The position numbers and the translations under genes are program-made. From Hymenobacter nivis (GTDB lineage Bacteria > Bacteroidota > Bacteroidia > Cytophagales > Hymenobacteraceae): a stretch of 64,000 nt of DNA. The stretch is from contig NZ_RCYZ01000004.1 of assembly GCF_006439025.1 (NCBI RefSeq), positions 62,001-126,000 of the forward strand, in the 5' to 3' direction. Numbering within the stretch: position 1 is the stretch's first letter; each line of letters begins with the position of its first letter. Shown here in pieces: positions 36,995-45,749 of this stretch. A model generated the notes under the pieces. The model saw nothing but the letters and a program-made list of their open reading frames with translations, was not told the DNA's origin and searched no databases.

Positions 36995-37906
36995 ATGCCA
37001 AACCTCGAAAACGTTCCCCCCCACCTCATCGACGGCAAGCAAACCGCCGAGGACATAAAAGTTGAAATTGCCGCCGCGGTGGTAAAGCTGACGGCCACCG
37101 GCCAGCGCCCGCCGCACCTGGCCGCCATCCTCGTGGGCCACGACGGCGGCTCCGAAACCTACGTGCGCAACAAGGTGCTGGCCTGCGAGCGGGTGGGCTA
37201 CGACAGCACCCTGCTGCGTTTCGAGGACGACATCACCGAGGCCGACCTGCTGGCCCAGGTGGGGGCCCTGAACGACGACCCGGCCATCGACGGCTTCATC
37301 GTGCAGCTGCCGTTGCCCAAGCACATCGACGCCGAAAAGGTCATCGAAGCCATCCGCCCCGAAAAGGATGTGGATGGCTTCCACCCCATGAACCTGGGCC
37401 GCATGGTGGCCGGCCTGCCCGCGCTGCTGCCTGCCACGCCCTCCGGCATTGTGGAGCTAATGGCCCGCCAGGGCATCAAAACCAGCGGCCAGCACTGCGT
37501 GGTTATCGGCCGCAGCAACATCGTGGGAACACCAGTTAGCATACTGCTAGCTAAAAACTTGGATACCGCTAACTGTACTGTTACTTTATGTCACTCGCGC
37601 ACCAAGAACCTGCGCGAGATTGTGCGCCAGGCCGACATTATCGTGGCCGCCATCGGCCGGCCCGAGTTCGTGACGGCCGACATGGTGAAGCCCGGCGCGG
37701 TGGTGATTGACGTGGGCACCACCCGCGTGACGGACGCCAACAAGAAGAGCGGCTTCACCCTAAAAGGCGACGTGAACTTTGCCGAAGTAGCCCCGCTGGC
37801 CTCGCGCATCACGCCCGTGCCCGGCGGCGTGGGCCCCATGACCATCGCCATGCTGCTGCTGAACACGCTGCGCGCCGCTACCGGCGCCGTGTACCCAAAG
37901 GCGTAG
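36995..37906 (+). CDS. folD: Methylene-THF dehydrogenase / cyclohydrolase
   Basis: This 303-residue bifunctional protein makes 10-formyl-THF from 5,10-methylene-THF using NADP. The catalytic tyrosine and lysine region is GSETYVRNK, and the cyclohydrolase lysine segment is [14 protein letters not shown]. The dinucleotide fold contains [18 protein letters not shown], and the C-terminal [13 protein letters not shown] motif is invariant. The N-terminus ([20 protein letters not shown]) is about eight residues longer than usual; ATG at 36995 is kept as the only nearby start. A 22-codon stretch at 37526-37591 is markedly AT-rich at third positions compared with the rest. The gene is 38 bp after the channel gene, and its stop overlaps a REP-like hairpin. 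Confidence 0.97.
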   Translation: MPNLENVPPHLIDGKQTAEDIKVEIAAAVVKLTATGQRPPHLAAILVGHDGGSETYVRNKVLACERVGYDSTLLRFEDDITEADLLAQVGALNDDPAIDGFIVQLPLPKHIDAEKVIEAIRPEKDVDGFHPMNLGRMVAGLPALLPATPSGIVELMARQGIKTSGQHCVVIGRSNIVGTPVSILLAKNLDTANCTVTLCHSRTKNLREIVRQADIIVAAIGRPEFVTADMVKPGAVVIDVGTTRVTDANKKSGFTLKGDVNFAEVAPLASRITPVPGGVGPMTIAMLLLNTLRAATGAVYPKA

Positions 37907-37933
37907 TAGCTCGGACTACGAAGTCCAAGCTAC
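37906..37933. repeat. REP-like hairpin, single unit (after folD)
   Basis: GTAGCTCGGACT (37906-37917) pairs at 11 of 12 positions with AGTCCAAGCTAC (37922-37933) around the loop ACGA. The sequence is clearly related to the paired units at 59671-59755 and 63232-63327. It starts on the last base of the folD stop codon. Confidence 0.7.
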
Positions 37934-38012
37934 GGTTCGTAAATTTGAGTGGCCGGAACCCCCGGTTGCGCCTCGGGCGTTGACGCAAGTCGCGCCCGTT
38001 TTTTATTTGCTT

Positions 38013-38669
38013 ATGTCTGCTGTTACCGATTTGCTTGCCGCTTTGCCTATCCTTCACCAACCCACCACCGGGGCCCTGCTACCGGTGATGGAGCAGTTTT
38101 ATACTATTCAAGGTGAAGGCTTTAACACCGGGCGGGCGGCCTATTTCATTCGCCTCGGCGGGTGCGATGTGGGCTGCGTGTGGTGCGACGTGAAGGAGTC
38201 GTGGGACGCCGACGCGCACCCGCGCCAGGCCGTGGGGGCCCTGGTGGCCGCCGCCGCCGCGTTTCCGGGCCGCAACGTGGTCATCACCGGCGGCGAGCCG
38301 CTGATGCACGACTGCGCGCCCCTTACCGGGGCCCTGCAAGCAGCCGGCTTCCAGACCTGGATTGAAACCTCCGGGGCCCACCCGCTCAGCGGCAGCTGGG
38401 ACTGGATCTGCGTGTCGCCCAAGAAGTTCAAGGCCCCGCGGCCCGATGTGCTGGCCCACGCCGACGAGCTGAAAATCATCGTTTTCAATGACAGCGACTT
38501 TGCCTGGGCCGAGGAGCACGCCGCCCTGGTGCCCGCTACCACGCGCCTCTACCTCCAGCCCGAATGGAGCCGCGCCGCCCGCATGACGCCCGCCCTCATC
38601 GATTATGTTAAGGCCCACCCGCGCTGGCAAGTATCGTTGCAAACGCATAAATACCTCGACATTCCGTAG
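38013..38669 (+). CDS. queE: 7-carboxy-7-deazaguanine synthase
   Basis: The 218-residue protein is read from the ATG at 38013. It is a short radical-SAM enzyme with the QueE start FYTIQGEGFNTG and the cluster motif C51-x3-C55-x2-C58 in GGCDVGCVWCDVKESWD. A GGEP motif follows (VVITGGEPLM), and the C-terminus contains YLQPEWS and WQVSLQTHKYLDIP. It converts 6-carboxy-tetrahydropterin to the deazaguanine ring precursor of queuosine. No other queuosine gene is in the window. The next gene starts only 10 bp after its stop, so the two are probably transcribed together. Confidence 0.95.
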   Translation: MSAVTDLLAALPILHQPTTGALLPVMEQFYTIQGEGFNTGRAAYFIRLGGCDVGCVWCDVKESWDADAHPRQAVGALVAAAAAFPGRNVVITGGEPLMHDCAPLTGALQAAGFQTWIETSGAHPLSGSWDWICVSPKKFKAPRPDVLAHADELKIIVFNDSDFAWAEEHAALVPATTRLYLQPEWSRAARMTPALIDYVKAHPRWQVSLQTHKYLDIP

Positions 38670-38679
38670 CTTTCGGGCT

Positions 38680-40674
38680 ATGCGAGGATTGGGTACTTTA
38701 CGGCGTAAAACCCGCCGCTGCGCGTTGCGCGGCGGGTTGGTTTTGGCAATGGCCCTGGGCGGGGCCCTAGCCGCACAGGCTCAAGGCATTGCGCCTCCGG
38801 TCATTACCAATACCAAGGCCCGCGGCCTCTACGAAAAGGCCCAGGCCCAGGCCAAAGACCGCGAGTTTGGCAAGGCCCTGGAAACGCTGGGCACCCTCAC
38901 CCAGAAGTTTCCGTCGTTGGGCGAAGGCTGGCTGCTGAAGGGCTCGCTGCTCAAGGCCCAGGGCGACCCCCGCGGGGCCCTGGCGGCCTACCGCGAGGGC
39001 CTGGCCAAGGTGCCGCCCGATGCCGCCCGCGCTTCGCAGTACCTGTTGCTGGGCGACTTGGCCCTGCAATACGGCGACTACGCTACCGCCGGCGTGGCCT
39101 ACCGCCAACTGCTGAAGGTGGGCCCCAAGGTGGCCCGCCACCGCGCCGTAGCCGAGCGCGGCCTGCGCACCTGCGAGTTTGCCGAAGCCGCCATCAAGCA
39201 CCCCGTGGGGCCCGCCCCCGCGCCCCTGGGGCCCCCGCTGAACGGTTTCAAGTTCCAATACTTCCCGACGCTGACGGCCGACAACCGCTTTTTACTCTTC
39301 ACGGGTCGGCCAATGGTGAGCAGCGGCGAGGACCTGTTTGTGAGCCGCCGGGCGGCCGACGGCACGTTTAGTGCGCCGGTGAGCATTGCGCCGGCCATCA
39401 ACTCCAGCTACAACGAGGGCGCGGGCACGATTTCGGGCGACGGCAAAACGCTGGTGTTTGCCTCCTGCGACCGGCCCAAGAGCGTGGGCAACTGCGACTT
39501 GTACATTTCGCGCCGCACCGGCAACACCTGGAGCCCGCCCCTGAACCTGGGCACCGCCGTGAACTCGCCGGAGTGGGACTCGCAGCCTTCGCTCTCGGCC
39601 GACGGGCGCATGCTCTACTTTACCTCCACCCGCCGCGGCGGCCTGGGGCAGGAAGACCTCTACGTGACCACCTTGCAGCCCGACGGTACCTGGGCCCCCG
39701 CCAAAAACCTGGGGGCCCCTGTGAATACCCCCGGCAAGGACATGGCCCCCTTTATCCACGCCAGCGGCACGACGCTCTACTACGTCACCGACGGGCTGGT
39801 GGGCATGGGCGGGCTCGACGTGTTCCGCAGCGAGGCCGCCGCCGCTGGCACCTGGGGGCCCCCAGCCAACCTGGGCTACCCGCTCAACACGTTCGAGGAC
39901 GAGGCCTCGCTGTTCGTGTCGTCTGACAACCAGCGCGGCTTCTATTCGCGCACGCAGATGGGCGACGAGCAGCCTGGCCCAACCAAGGGCCTGCCGCCCG
40001 AGCGGGGCGTGCAGCTGTTCGGGTTCGACGTGCCGGCCGAGGCCAAAGCGCGGGAAACCAGCACCTACGCCCAGGGCCGGGTGTTCGACGCCACCACCAA
40101 GAGGCCGATGCGGGCCGACGTGAAAATCTACGACGTAGATACCGACGCCCTGACGCAGTTCGTAACCTCCGACCCCGAAACCGGCGAATACACCGCCGTG
40201 CTCAACGAGGGCCACCGCTACGCTATGTACGCCGCCGCCGACAAGTACCTGCTCAAAAGCTTGAGCTTCGACTACGCCGGCAAGCAGCAGTTCGACCCGT
40301 TCACGCTCGACATTTACCTCGACCCCGTGCGCGCCGGCCGCAGCGTGGTGCTGAATAACTTGTTCTTCGATACCAATAAGTACCAGCTGGAGCCCCGCTC
40401 GCGCACCGAGCTCAACCGCCTCATCGAGTTCATGCGCCAGTACCAGGACGTGCAAATTGAAGTGTCGGGCCACACCGACAACGTGGGCACCGACGCGGCC
40501 AACCTCCAGCTCTCCGAGCGCCGGGCGCAGGCCGTGGTGGCCTACCTCACGGCCCACGGCGTGCAAGCTGCCCGCCTGCGGGCCAAGGGCTACGGTGCCG
40601 CCCGTGCGCTGGGCCCCAACGACACCGACGCCAGTCGCCGCCTCAACCGCCGCATCGAACTGCGCATCCTCTAG
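38680..40674 (+). CDS. PorE-like TPR-propeller-CRD-OmpA outer-membrane protein
   Basis: The 664-residue protein from the ATG at 38680 has an export signal (GGLVLAMALGGALAAQAQ). TPR repeats follow at about 40-160 (LEKAQAQ-like helices; GWLLKGSLLKAQGDPRGALA), then a PD40/WD40-like propeller at about 180-430 (GEDLFVSRRAADGTFSAPV, YFTSTRRGGLGQEDLYVT). A carboxypeptidase-regulatory-like domain comes at about 465-555 (QGRVFDATTKRPMRADVKIY), and an OmpA peptidoglycan-binding domain ends the protein (IEVSGHTDNVGTD, RRLNRRIELRIL). This is the domain order of PorE of the type IX secretion system, although PorE is usually a lipoprotein and paralogues with this layout are common. It should anchor an outer-membrane complex to peptidoglycan. 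It is 10 bp downstream of queE. Confidence 0.82.
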   Translation: MRGLGTLRRKTRRCALRGGLVLAMALGGALAAQAQGIAPPVITNTKARGLYEKAQAQAKDREFGKALETLGTLTQKFPSLGEGWLLKGSLLKAQGDPRGALAAYREGLAKVPPDAARASQYLLLGDLALQYGDYATAGVAYRQLLKVGPKVARHRAVAERGLRTCEFAEAAIKHPVGPAPAPLGPPLNGFKFQYFPTLTADNRFLLFTGRPMVSSGEDLFVSRRAADGTFSAPVSIAPAINSSYNEGAGTISGDGKTLVFASCDRPKSVGNCDLYISRRTGNTWSPPLNLGTAVNSPEWDSQPSLSADGRMLYFTSTRRGGLGQEDLYVTTLQPDGTWAPAKNLGAPVNTPGKDMAPFIHASGTTLYYVTDGLVGMGGLDVFRSEAAAAGTWGPPANLGYPLNTFEDEASLFVSSDNQRGFYSRTQMGDEQPGPTKGLPPERGVQLFGFDVPAEAKARETSTYAQGRVFDATTKRPMRADVKIYDVDTDALTQFVTSDPETGEYTAVLNEGHRYAMYAAADKYLLKSLSFDYAGKQQFDPFTLDIYLDPVRAGRSVVLNNLFFDTNKYQLEPRSRTELNRLIEFMRQYQDVQIEVSGHTDNVGTDAANLQLSERRAQAVVAYLTAHGVQAARLRAKGYGAARALGPNDTDASRRLNRRIELRIL

Positions 40675-40743
40675 CTGAATGGCCCCGGCATGGGTAGAAT
40701 TTCGTCCTTTTGGGCAGCGCGTGTCCGGGCCGCTGAGCTGCGT

Positions 40744-40795
40744 GGGCACCGCTGGGGCCCCTAGGGCAGCACCCGCAGGGGCCCCAGCGGTGCCC
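40744..40795. terminator. Perfect 19-bp inverted repeat after the PorE-like gene
   Basis: Arms 40744-40762 and 40777-40795 are perfectly complementary and centred on GGGGCCCC; the loop is 14 nt. No T-run follows, so a terminator role is inferred from position only. Confidence 0.6.
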
Positions 40796-41036
40796 TCGCG
40801 CCTTGGGCTTGCTGGCGTTCCGCCTTAACCATTGCTGGTTTTTACTTAAAGCAAGGCTTTAAGAAGGTAAAAATACTTTGGCACTTCGCAAAGAAAGGTT
40901 TGTCGGTATAAAAAGCTGTTTAAAAATGCTGCCGTAAACGCCGTATTTTTTATTTTGAAATAATTAATTAATAATCAGATATTTATAATTAATTTATGTA
41001 ACAGCTAGGTGAGAAGTGGGGCAGAAATTCGTTGCC

Positions 41037-41066
41037 TTGGCCGGATGAAAAATAGGATTACGTTTG
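41037..41066 (+). promoter_or_regulatory. Bacteroidota promoter: TTG, 19 nt, TACGTTTG
   Basis: TTG (41037-41039) is followed after 19 nt by TACGTTTG (41059-41066), an exact fit to the -33/-7 layout of the Bacteroidota primary sigma factor. It implies a leader of about 75 nt before the small secreted protein at 41146. Confidence 0.65.
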
Positions 41067-41145
41067 GAGAACCCAAGCCGCTGGTTTTGCTGGTTGGCAA
41101 GGGGCATCAACCGAAAATTCTTCATCACCTTTTTCTTTCCCTATC

Positions 41146-41526
41146 ATGTACAACTTTTTTGCTACGTTCTGCCTGGTGGCCGGCCTAGGGGCCCAACCCG
41201 TCGCCGCGGCCCCGGCTGGCTCCGATGATCCGGCTGCGTACTCGGCCGCCACCGTGGCGCGGGCCAACGGCCTGACCCGGGCCCTGGCCGGCCGCGTGCC
41301 CCTCGACGAAGCTCAGTACATCCGCATCCGGGCCCTGCACCTGCGCATGCTGGCCGAACGCCAGGCCCTGACCATCAGCCTGAGCGGGGCCGACCCCGCC
41401 GCCCGCGACCAGGCCCTGGCCGCCGCCCAGCAGCGTTACGAAAATGCCCTGGCCGGCATCTTGCGCCCCGCCCAGGCCCTGGCCTACCATAACCTGCGTA
41501 GCAGCTTCACGGCGCACCAACTGTAA
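41146..41526 (+). CDS. Small exported Spy/CpxP-like helical protein, copy 1
   Basis: This 126-residue protein has a signal peptide (FFATFCLVAGLGAQPVAAAP) and an all-helical mature part with the pattern GLTRALAGRVPLDEAQYIRI and YENALAGILRPAQALAYHNL. The layout (helix, LxxxQ turn, long helix, second LxPxQ turn) recalls the LTxxQ repeats of periplasmic Spy/CpxP chaperones. A second gene with the same pattern lies at 55546-55950 (EGQYTKLF; CSRILSPSQLAQLH). Such proteins buffer envelope stress or misfolding; the assignment is by pattern, not by clear homology. It has a good promoter upstream and is followed by a DUF4177 gene. Confidence 0.65.
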   Translation: MYNFFATFCLVAGLGAQPVAAAPAGSDDPAAYSAATVARANGLTRALAGRVPLDEAQYIRIRALHLRMLAERQALTISLSGADPAARDQALAAAQQRYENALAGILRPAQALAYHNLRSSFTAHQL

Positions 41527-41597
41527 TGCGGGGGCCCCGGCGGCGATGCAGTTGTTGCAACCAGCCACTCAGCCGCAGCACAACGCTGTTTTAACCC

Positions 41598-41786
41598 ATG
41601 AAAAAATTTGAATACCGCCTACTGGAAGTCAACAGAAGTTTCTTCAGTGGCATTGATTCCCCGGAGTTGACAGAACACCTGAACGTGCTCGGGTCGCAGG
41701 GCTGGGAGGTGGTATCGACCGTTGCCCTGACTTCGGGTGGCAGCACTGCTAGCTTGCTCATCACCCTCAAGCGCGAAATTGCCTGA
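41598..41786 (+). CDS. DUF4177-like small protein
   Basis: A 62-residue cytoplasmic protein with MKKFEYRLLEV at the start, LNVLGSQGWEVVSTVAL in the middle and LLITLKREIA at the end. This beta-alpha-beta-beta pattern with a GWE motif is that of DUF4177, whose function is unknown. It starts 71 bp after the small secreted protein and is followed 24 bp later by a strong bidirectional terminator. Short length and complete motif content argue that it is real. Confidence 0.75.
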   Translation: MKKFEYRLLEVNRSFFSGIDSPELTEHLNVLGSQGWEVVSTVALTSGGSTASLLITLKREIA

Positions 41787-41804
41787 GTGGGTCCCTGGGG
41801 CCCC

Positions 41805-41853
41805 AAAAAAGCCGTAGCCGGCTTGCCCTGGGGCAAGCCGGCTACGGCTTTTT
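41805..41853. terminator. Bidirectional terminator between DUF4177 gene and gltA
   Basis: A perfect 18-bp stem (41811-41828 with 41831-41848) has A-runs before and T-runs after it, so it works in both directions. It lies between convergent genes. Confidence 0.92.
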
Positions 41854-41871
41854 GCAAGCGCAATGCGCAGG

Positions 41872-43164
<1,293 letters not shown>

Positions 43165-43322
43165 GTGCGGTGAGGAAGGAGTAAGGGGTGGGTAACAGGC
43201 GCGAAGCTACGGCCTGCGCAGCAAGCCGACCGCTTTTTGCGCCATTGTAGTAATACAAAAATTGCCGCGGCATGGTTTCGGCCGGGCGGGGGCGGGGAGC
43301 AGCGGACCGGCCCCCGGGGCCC

Positions 43323-44720
43323 CTATTTGCCGATGCAGAACTGGGTGAAAATGCTGGTCAGCAAATCGTCGGACGAGATTTCGCCCGTTATTTCGCCCAG
43401 GGCCCCCAGGGCGTGGCGCAGGTCGGCGGCCAGCAGCTCGGTGCCCTGGCCGGCGTCGAGGCCGGCGCGCACGGCGGCCAGGTGCCCGGCGGCCACGGCC
43501 AGGGCCCGGGCGTGGCGCACGTTTGTGACGATGGTGGCCCCGGCGTGGCCCGCCAGGCCGGCCCCGCGCACGCGGGCCAGCAACGCGGTTTGCAGGGCCT
43601 CCAGGCCCTGGCCGCGGGCGGCGGCCAGCCGCACGGCGGCGGTGCCGTCCACCACAAAATCGTCAAAACCAGCGAGCTGCCCGGCGGTGCTCAAGTCCAG
43701 CTTGTTGCCCACAGCCAGCACGGGCAGGGCGGGGTGAGCGGCCGTGAGGGCCCCCACTTCGGCTTGCACCTGGGCGGGCGTCAGCTCCGTGAGGTCGAAA
43801 AGGTAGAGGAGCAGGGCGGCTTGGCCGATGCGCTGGCGGGTGCGCTGCACGCCGATGGCCTCCACCTCGTCGGCGGGGTCGTCGCGCAGGCCGGCCGTGT
43901 CCACGAACCGGAACCGCAGGCCGTCGAGGCTCACTTCGTCCTCGATGAAGTCGCGGGTGGTGCCCGGAATGGCCGACACAATGGCCCGCTCCTCGCGCAG
44001 CAACGCGTTGAGCAGCGTGGACTTGCCTGCATTGGGCCGCCCGGCAATGACCACGGTGATGCCGTTTTTGATGACGTTGCCCAGCTCGAACGAGCGCAGC
44101 AGCGCCGCTACCCGGTCGGCCACCTCGCCAAGCAGGGCCCGCAGGCCGGTGCGGTCGGCAAATTCCACGTCCTCCTCGCCAAAGTCCAGCTCCAGCTCCA
44201 GCAGCGAGGCAAACGTGACGAGCCGCCCCCGCAGCGTGCGCAGCTCCTGCGAGAAGCCACCGCGCAACTGGTTGAGCGCCACCTGGTGGCTCAGCGCCGA
44301 GTCGGCGGCGATGAGGTCGGCCACGGCCTCGGCCTGGGCCAGGTCGAGGGCCCCGTGCAGGAAGGCGCGCTTGGTGAACTCGCCGGCTTCGGCCAGGCGG
44401 GCCCCGCGGCGCAGCAGCAGCGCTAGCAACTGGCGCACCACGTAGTCGGAGCCGTGGGTGCTGATTTCCACCGCGTCTTCGCGCGTAAACGAGCGCGGGG
44501 CCCGGTACAGCGCCACCACCACTTCGTCGATCAGGGCCCCGCCGTCGGGGTCGCGGATGGTGCCGTAGTGCAGGGTGTGGCCGGGCTGGTCGGCTAGGTT
44601 GCGCTTGGAAAACACGCCCGCCACGAGGCCGATTGCATCGGGCCCCGCCACGCGCACGATGGCCAGGGCCCCCACGCCGGGCGGCGTGGCCAAAGCCACG
44701 ATGGTGTCGGAAAATATCAC
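43323..44720 (-). CDS. mnmE: tRNA modification GTPase MnmE
   Basis: The 465-residue protein works with MnmG to place the carboxymethylaminomethyl group on wobble U34. The N-terminal folate-binding domain begins FSDTIVALATPPGVGALAIV; the inserted G domain has AGRPNAGKSTLLNAL (G1), DTAGLRDD (G3) and GNKLDLS (G4); the protein ends FTQFCIGK with the catalytic cysteine. The start is a GTG at 44720: a TAA lies just upstream in frame, and no ATG precedes the conserved start. The bases directly upstream belong to a long inverted repeat (44720-44994), so the initiation region is inside a repeat arm. Confidence 0.96.
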   Translation of the reverse strand: MIFSDTIVALATPPGVGALAIVRVAGPDAIGLVAGVFSKRNLADQPGHTLHYGTIRDPDGGALIDEVVVALYRAPRSFTREDAVEISTHGSDYVVRQLLALLLRRGARLAEAGEFTKRAFLHGALDLAQAEAVADLIAADSALSHQVALNQLRGGFSQELRTLRGRLVTFASLLELELDFGEEDVEFADRTGLRALLGEVADRVAALLRSFELGNVIKNGITVVIAGRPNAGKSTLLNALLREERAIVSAIPGTTRDFIEDEVSLDGLRFRFVDTAGLRDDPADEVEAIGVQRTRQRIGQAALLLYLFDLTELTPAQVQAEVGALTAAHPALPVLAVGNKLDLSTAGQLAGFDDFVVDGTAAVRLAAARGQGLEALQTALLARVRGAGLAGHAGATIVTNVRHARALAVAAGHLAAVRAGLDAGQGTELLAADLRHALGALGEITGEISSDDLLTSIFTQFCIGK

Positions 44721-44994
44721 AGATTATGCAGATTTTAAGGTGATTTCGCAGATTGCAGGGGTTGGCCTGGGGCCTTGGGCGGGGCAGGCGGCCGGCTTTT
44801 CGCTGGCTCTCCGCTAATCGCGGGATTGTCTGCTACTCGTTTGATGGCGGAGAGACTTGACTGGAAACAACAGCAATTCAATGATTAGTAGGCGGACGGC
44901 AAAAAGGCGCCCGACCGCCCACCCCAGGGCCCCTAACCGCCCGCGCTAGCCAACCCCAACAATCTGCGAAATCCTTAAAATCTGCATAATCTGC
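44720..44994. repeat. Nested ~275-bp imperfect palindrome between dtxR-like gene and mnmE
   Basis: Arm 44720-44765 and arm 44950-44994 are complementary except for a 2-nt insertion and two mismatches. The arms contain 9-nt units, clearest on the right as AATCTGCGA, AATCCTTAA, AATCTGCAT, AATCTGCGA. Symmetry continues inward at lower identity (about 24 of 32 around the GGGGCC-rich inner segments). The element fills the whole gap, from the mnmE start codon to 3 bp from the regulator's stop codon. Confidence 0.85.
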
Positions 44995-44997
44995 GAT

Positions 44998-45654
44998 CTA
45001 GGCGGTTACGAACAGGTTGCGGCTCACTTCGGCCGAGACGAGGGTGGTCCGCTCCCGGTTCACGCGCAGCTCCAGCGAGTGGTCGAAGGCCACCTTGTCG
45101 AGCACTTCCACCAGGGCCCCCAGCTGGAGGCCCACCTTGTCGAGGTACTGCAAAAAGGGCCCCGACGTGTTTTTGACCGCCGTGAGGGTGCCGCGCTCGC
45201 CGGCCTCCAGGTCGGCCAGCAGGCGGTGGGCGGGGCGGCGCATGGCTCCGTCCTCGGCCGGAATGGGGTCGCCGTGGGGGTCGAGGGCGGGGTGGCCCAG
45301 GAAGGCATCGAGCCGCCGCATGAGCAGCGGCGACTGCACGTGCTCCAGCTCCTCGGCCACCTCGTGCACCTCGTCCCAATTAAAGCCCAACTGCTGCACC
45401 AAAAACACCTCCCACAGCCGGTGCCGCCGGATGGTGAGCAGCGCCAGCCGCCGCCCCTCCTCGGTGAGCTGCACGCCGCGGTACTTCTCGTAGTCCAGCA
45501 AGCCCTTGTCGGCCAGGCGGCGCAGCATGTCCGTTACCGAGGCCGGGCGCGTGGCCAGGGCCCCCGCAATGCGGTTGGTGCTCACGCCCACCGCCGGCTC
45601 CTCCTCCGAGAGCTTGCAGATGGCCTTGAGGTAGTTTTCTTCGGTGATGGTCAT
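44998..45654 (-). CDS. DtxR/MntR-type metal-dependent transcription regulator
   Basis: This 218-residue protein has an N-terminal winged helix (MTITEENYLKAICKLSEE, ALATRPASVTDMLRRLADKG), a dimerisation domain (RHRLWEVFLVQQLGFNWDEVHEVAEELEHVQS, here in pieces RHRLWEVFLVQQLGF and VAEELEHVQS) and a C-terminal SH3-like/FeoA domain (LGALVEVLDKVAFDHSLEL). Metal ligands are likely the E and H residues of EVHEVAEELEH. Family role: iron or manganese sensing and repression of uptake genes. No metal transporter is in the window. It is upstream of mnmE on the same strand and separated from it by the nested palindrome. Confidence 0.92.
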   Translation of the reverse strand: MTITEENYLKAICKLSEEEPAVGVSTNRIAGALATRPASVTDMLRRLADKGLLDYEKYRGVQLTEEGRRLALLTIRRHRLWEVFLVQQLGFNWDEVHEVAEELEHVQSPLLMRRLDAFLGHPALDPHGDPIPAEDGAMRRPAHRLLADLEAGERGTLTAVKNTSGPFLQYLDKVGLQLGALVEVLDKVAFDHSLELRVNRERTTLVSAEVSRNLFVTA

Positions 45655-45661
45655 TCTTTTT

Positions 45662-45742
45662 AGCTGTTAGCCTTTAGCGGATAGCTGTTAGCTTTTGGGA
45701 AAATGAGAAATGCTAACAGCTAATAGCCATTAGCTAACAGCC
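45662..45742. repeat. Inverted pair of heptad arrays between fabH and the DtxR-type gene
   Basis: The left array reads AGCTGTT, AGCCTTT, AGCGGAT, AGCTGTT, AGCTTTT (45662-45696) and the right array GCTAACA, GCTAATA, GCCATTA, GCTAACA (45712-45739). The two are inverted and match at about 23 of 30 positions. The element lies 7 bp before the regulator's start and 8 bp from the fabH stop, filling the gap. Confidence 0.85.
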
Positions 45743-45749
45743 AAAAAAA

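Larger units (their letters stand above)
40675..41145. promoter_or_regulatory. 471-bp intergenic region with hairpin, AT-rich tract and promoter
   Basis: The gap holds a perfect 19-bp inverted repeat (40744-40762 with 40777-40795) that may end the porE-like transcript. A strongly AT-rich tract follows at about 40845-41000, containing TTAATTAATAAT and similar runs, unlike anything else in the window. Then comes a promoter candidate at 41037-41066. I found no gene or structured RNA I could name. The AT tract may serve as an UP-like or nucleoid-protein site. Confidence 0.55.

Noticed and set aside
39292..40749. A 485-codon minus-strand frame opposite the PorE-like gene.
   Set aside because: Shadow frame with Val/His/Gly-rich composition; the plus strand carries clear domains.
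44720..44994. Possible tRNA or riboswitch in the regulator-mnmE gap.
   Set aside because: The fold is a simple long palindrome; no cloverleaf, anticodon arm or conserved riboswitch core was seen.
45662..45742. Short CRISPR-like array.
   Set aside because: Units are 7 nt and directly adjacent, with no spacers; no cas genes are present.
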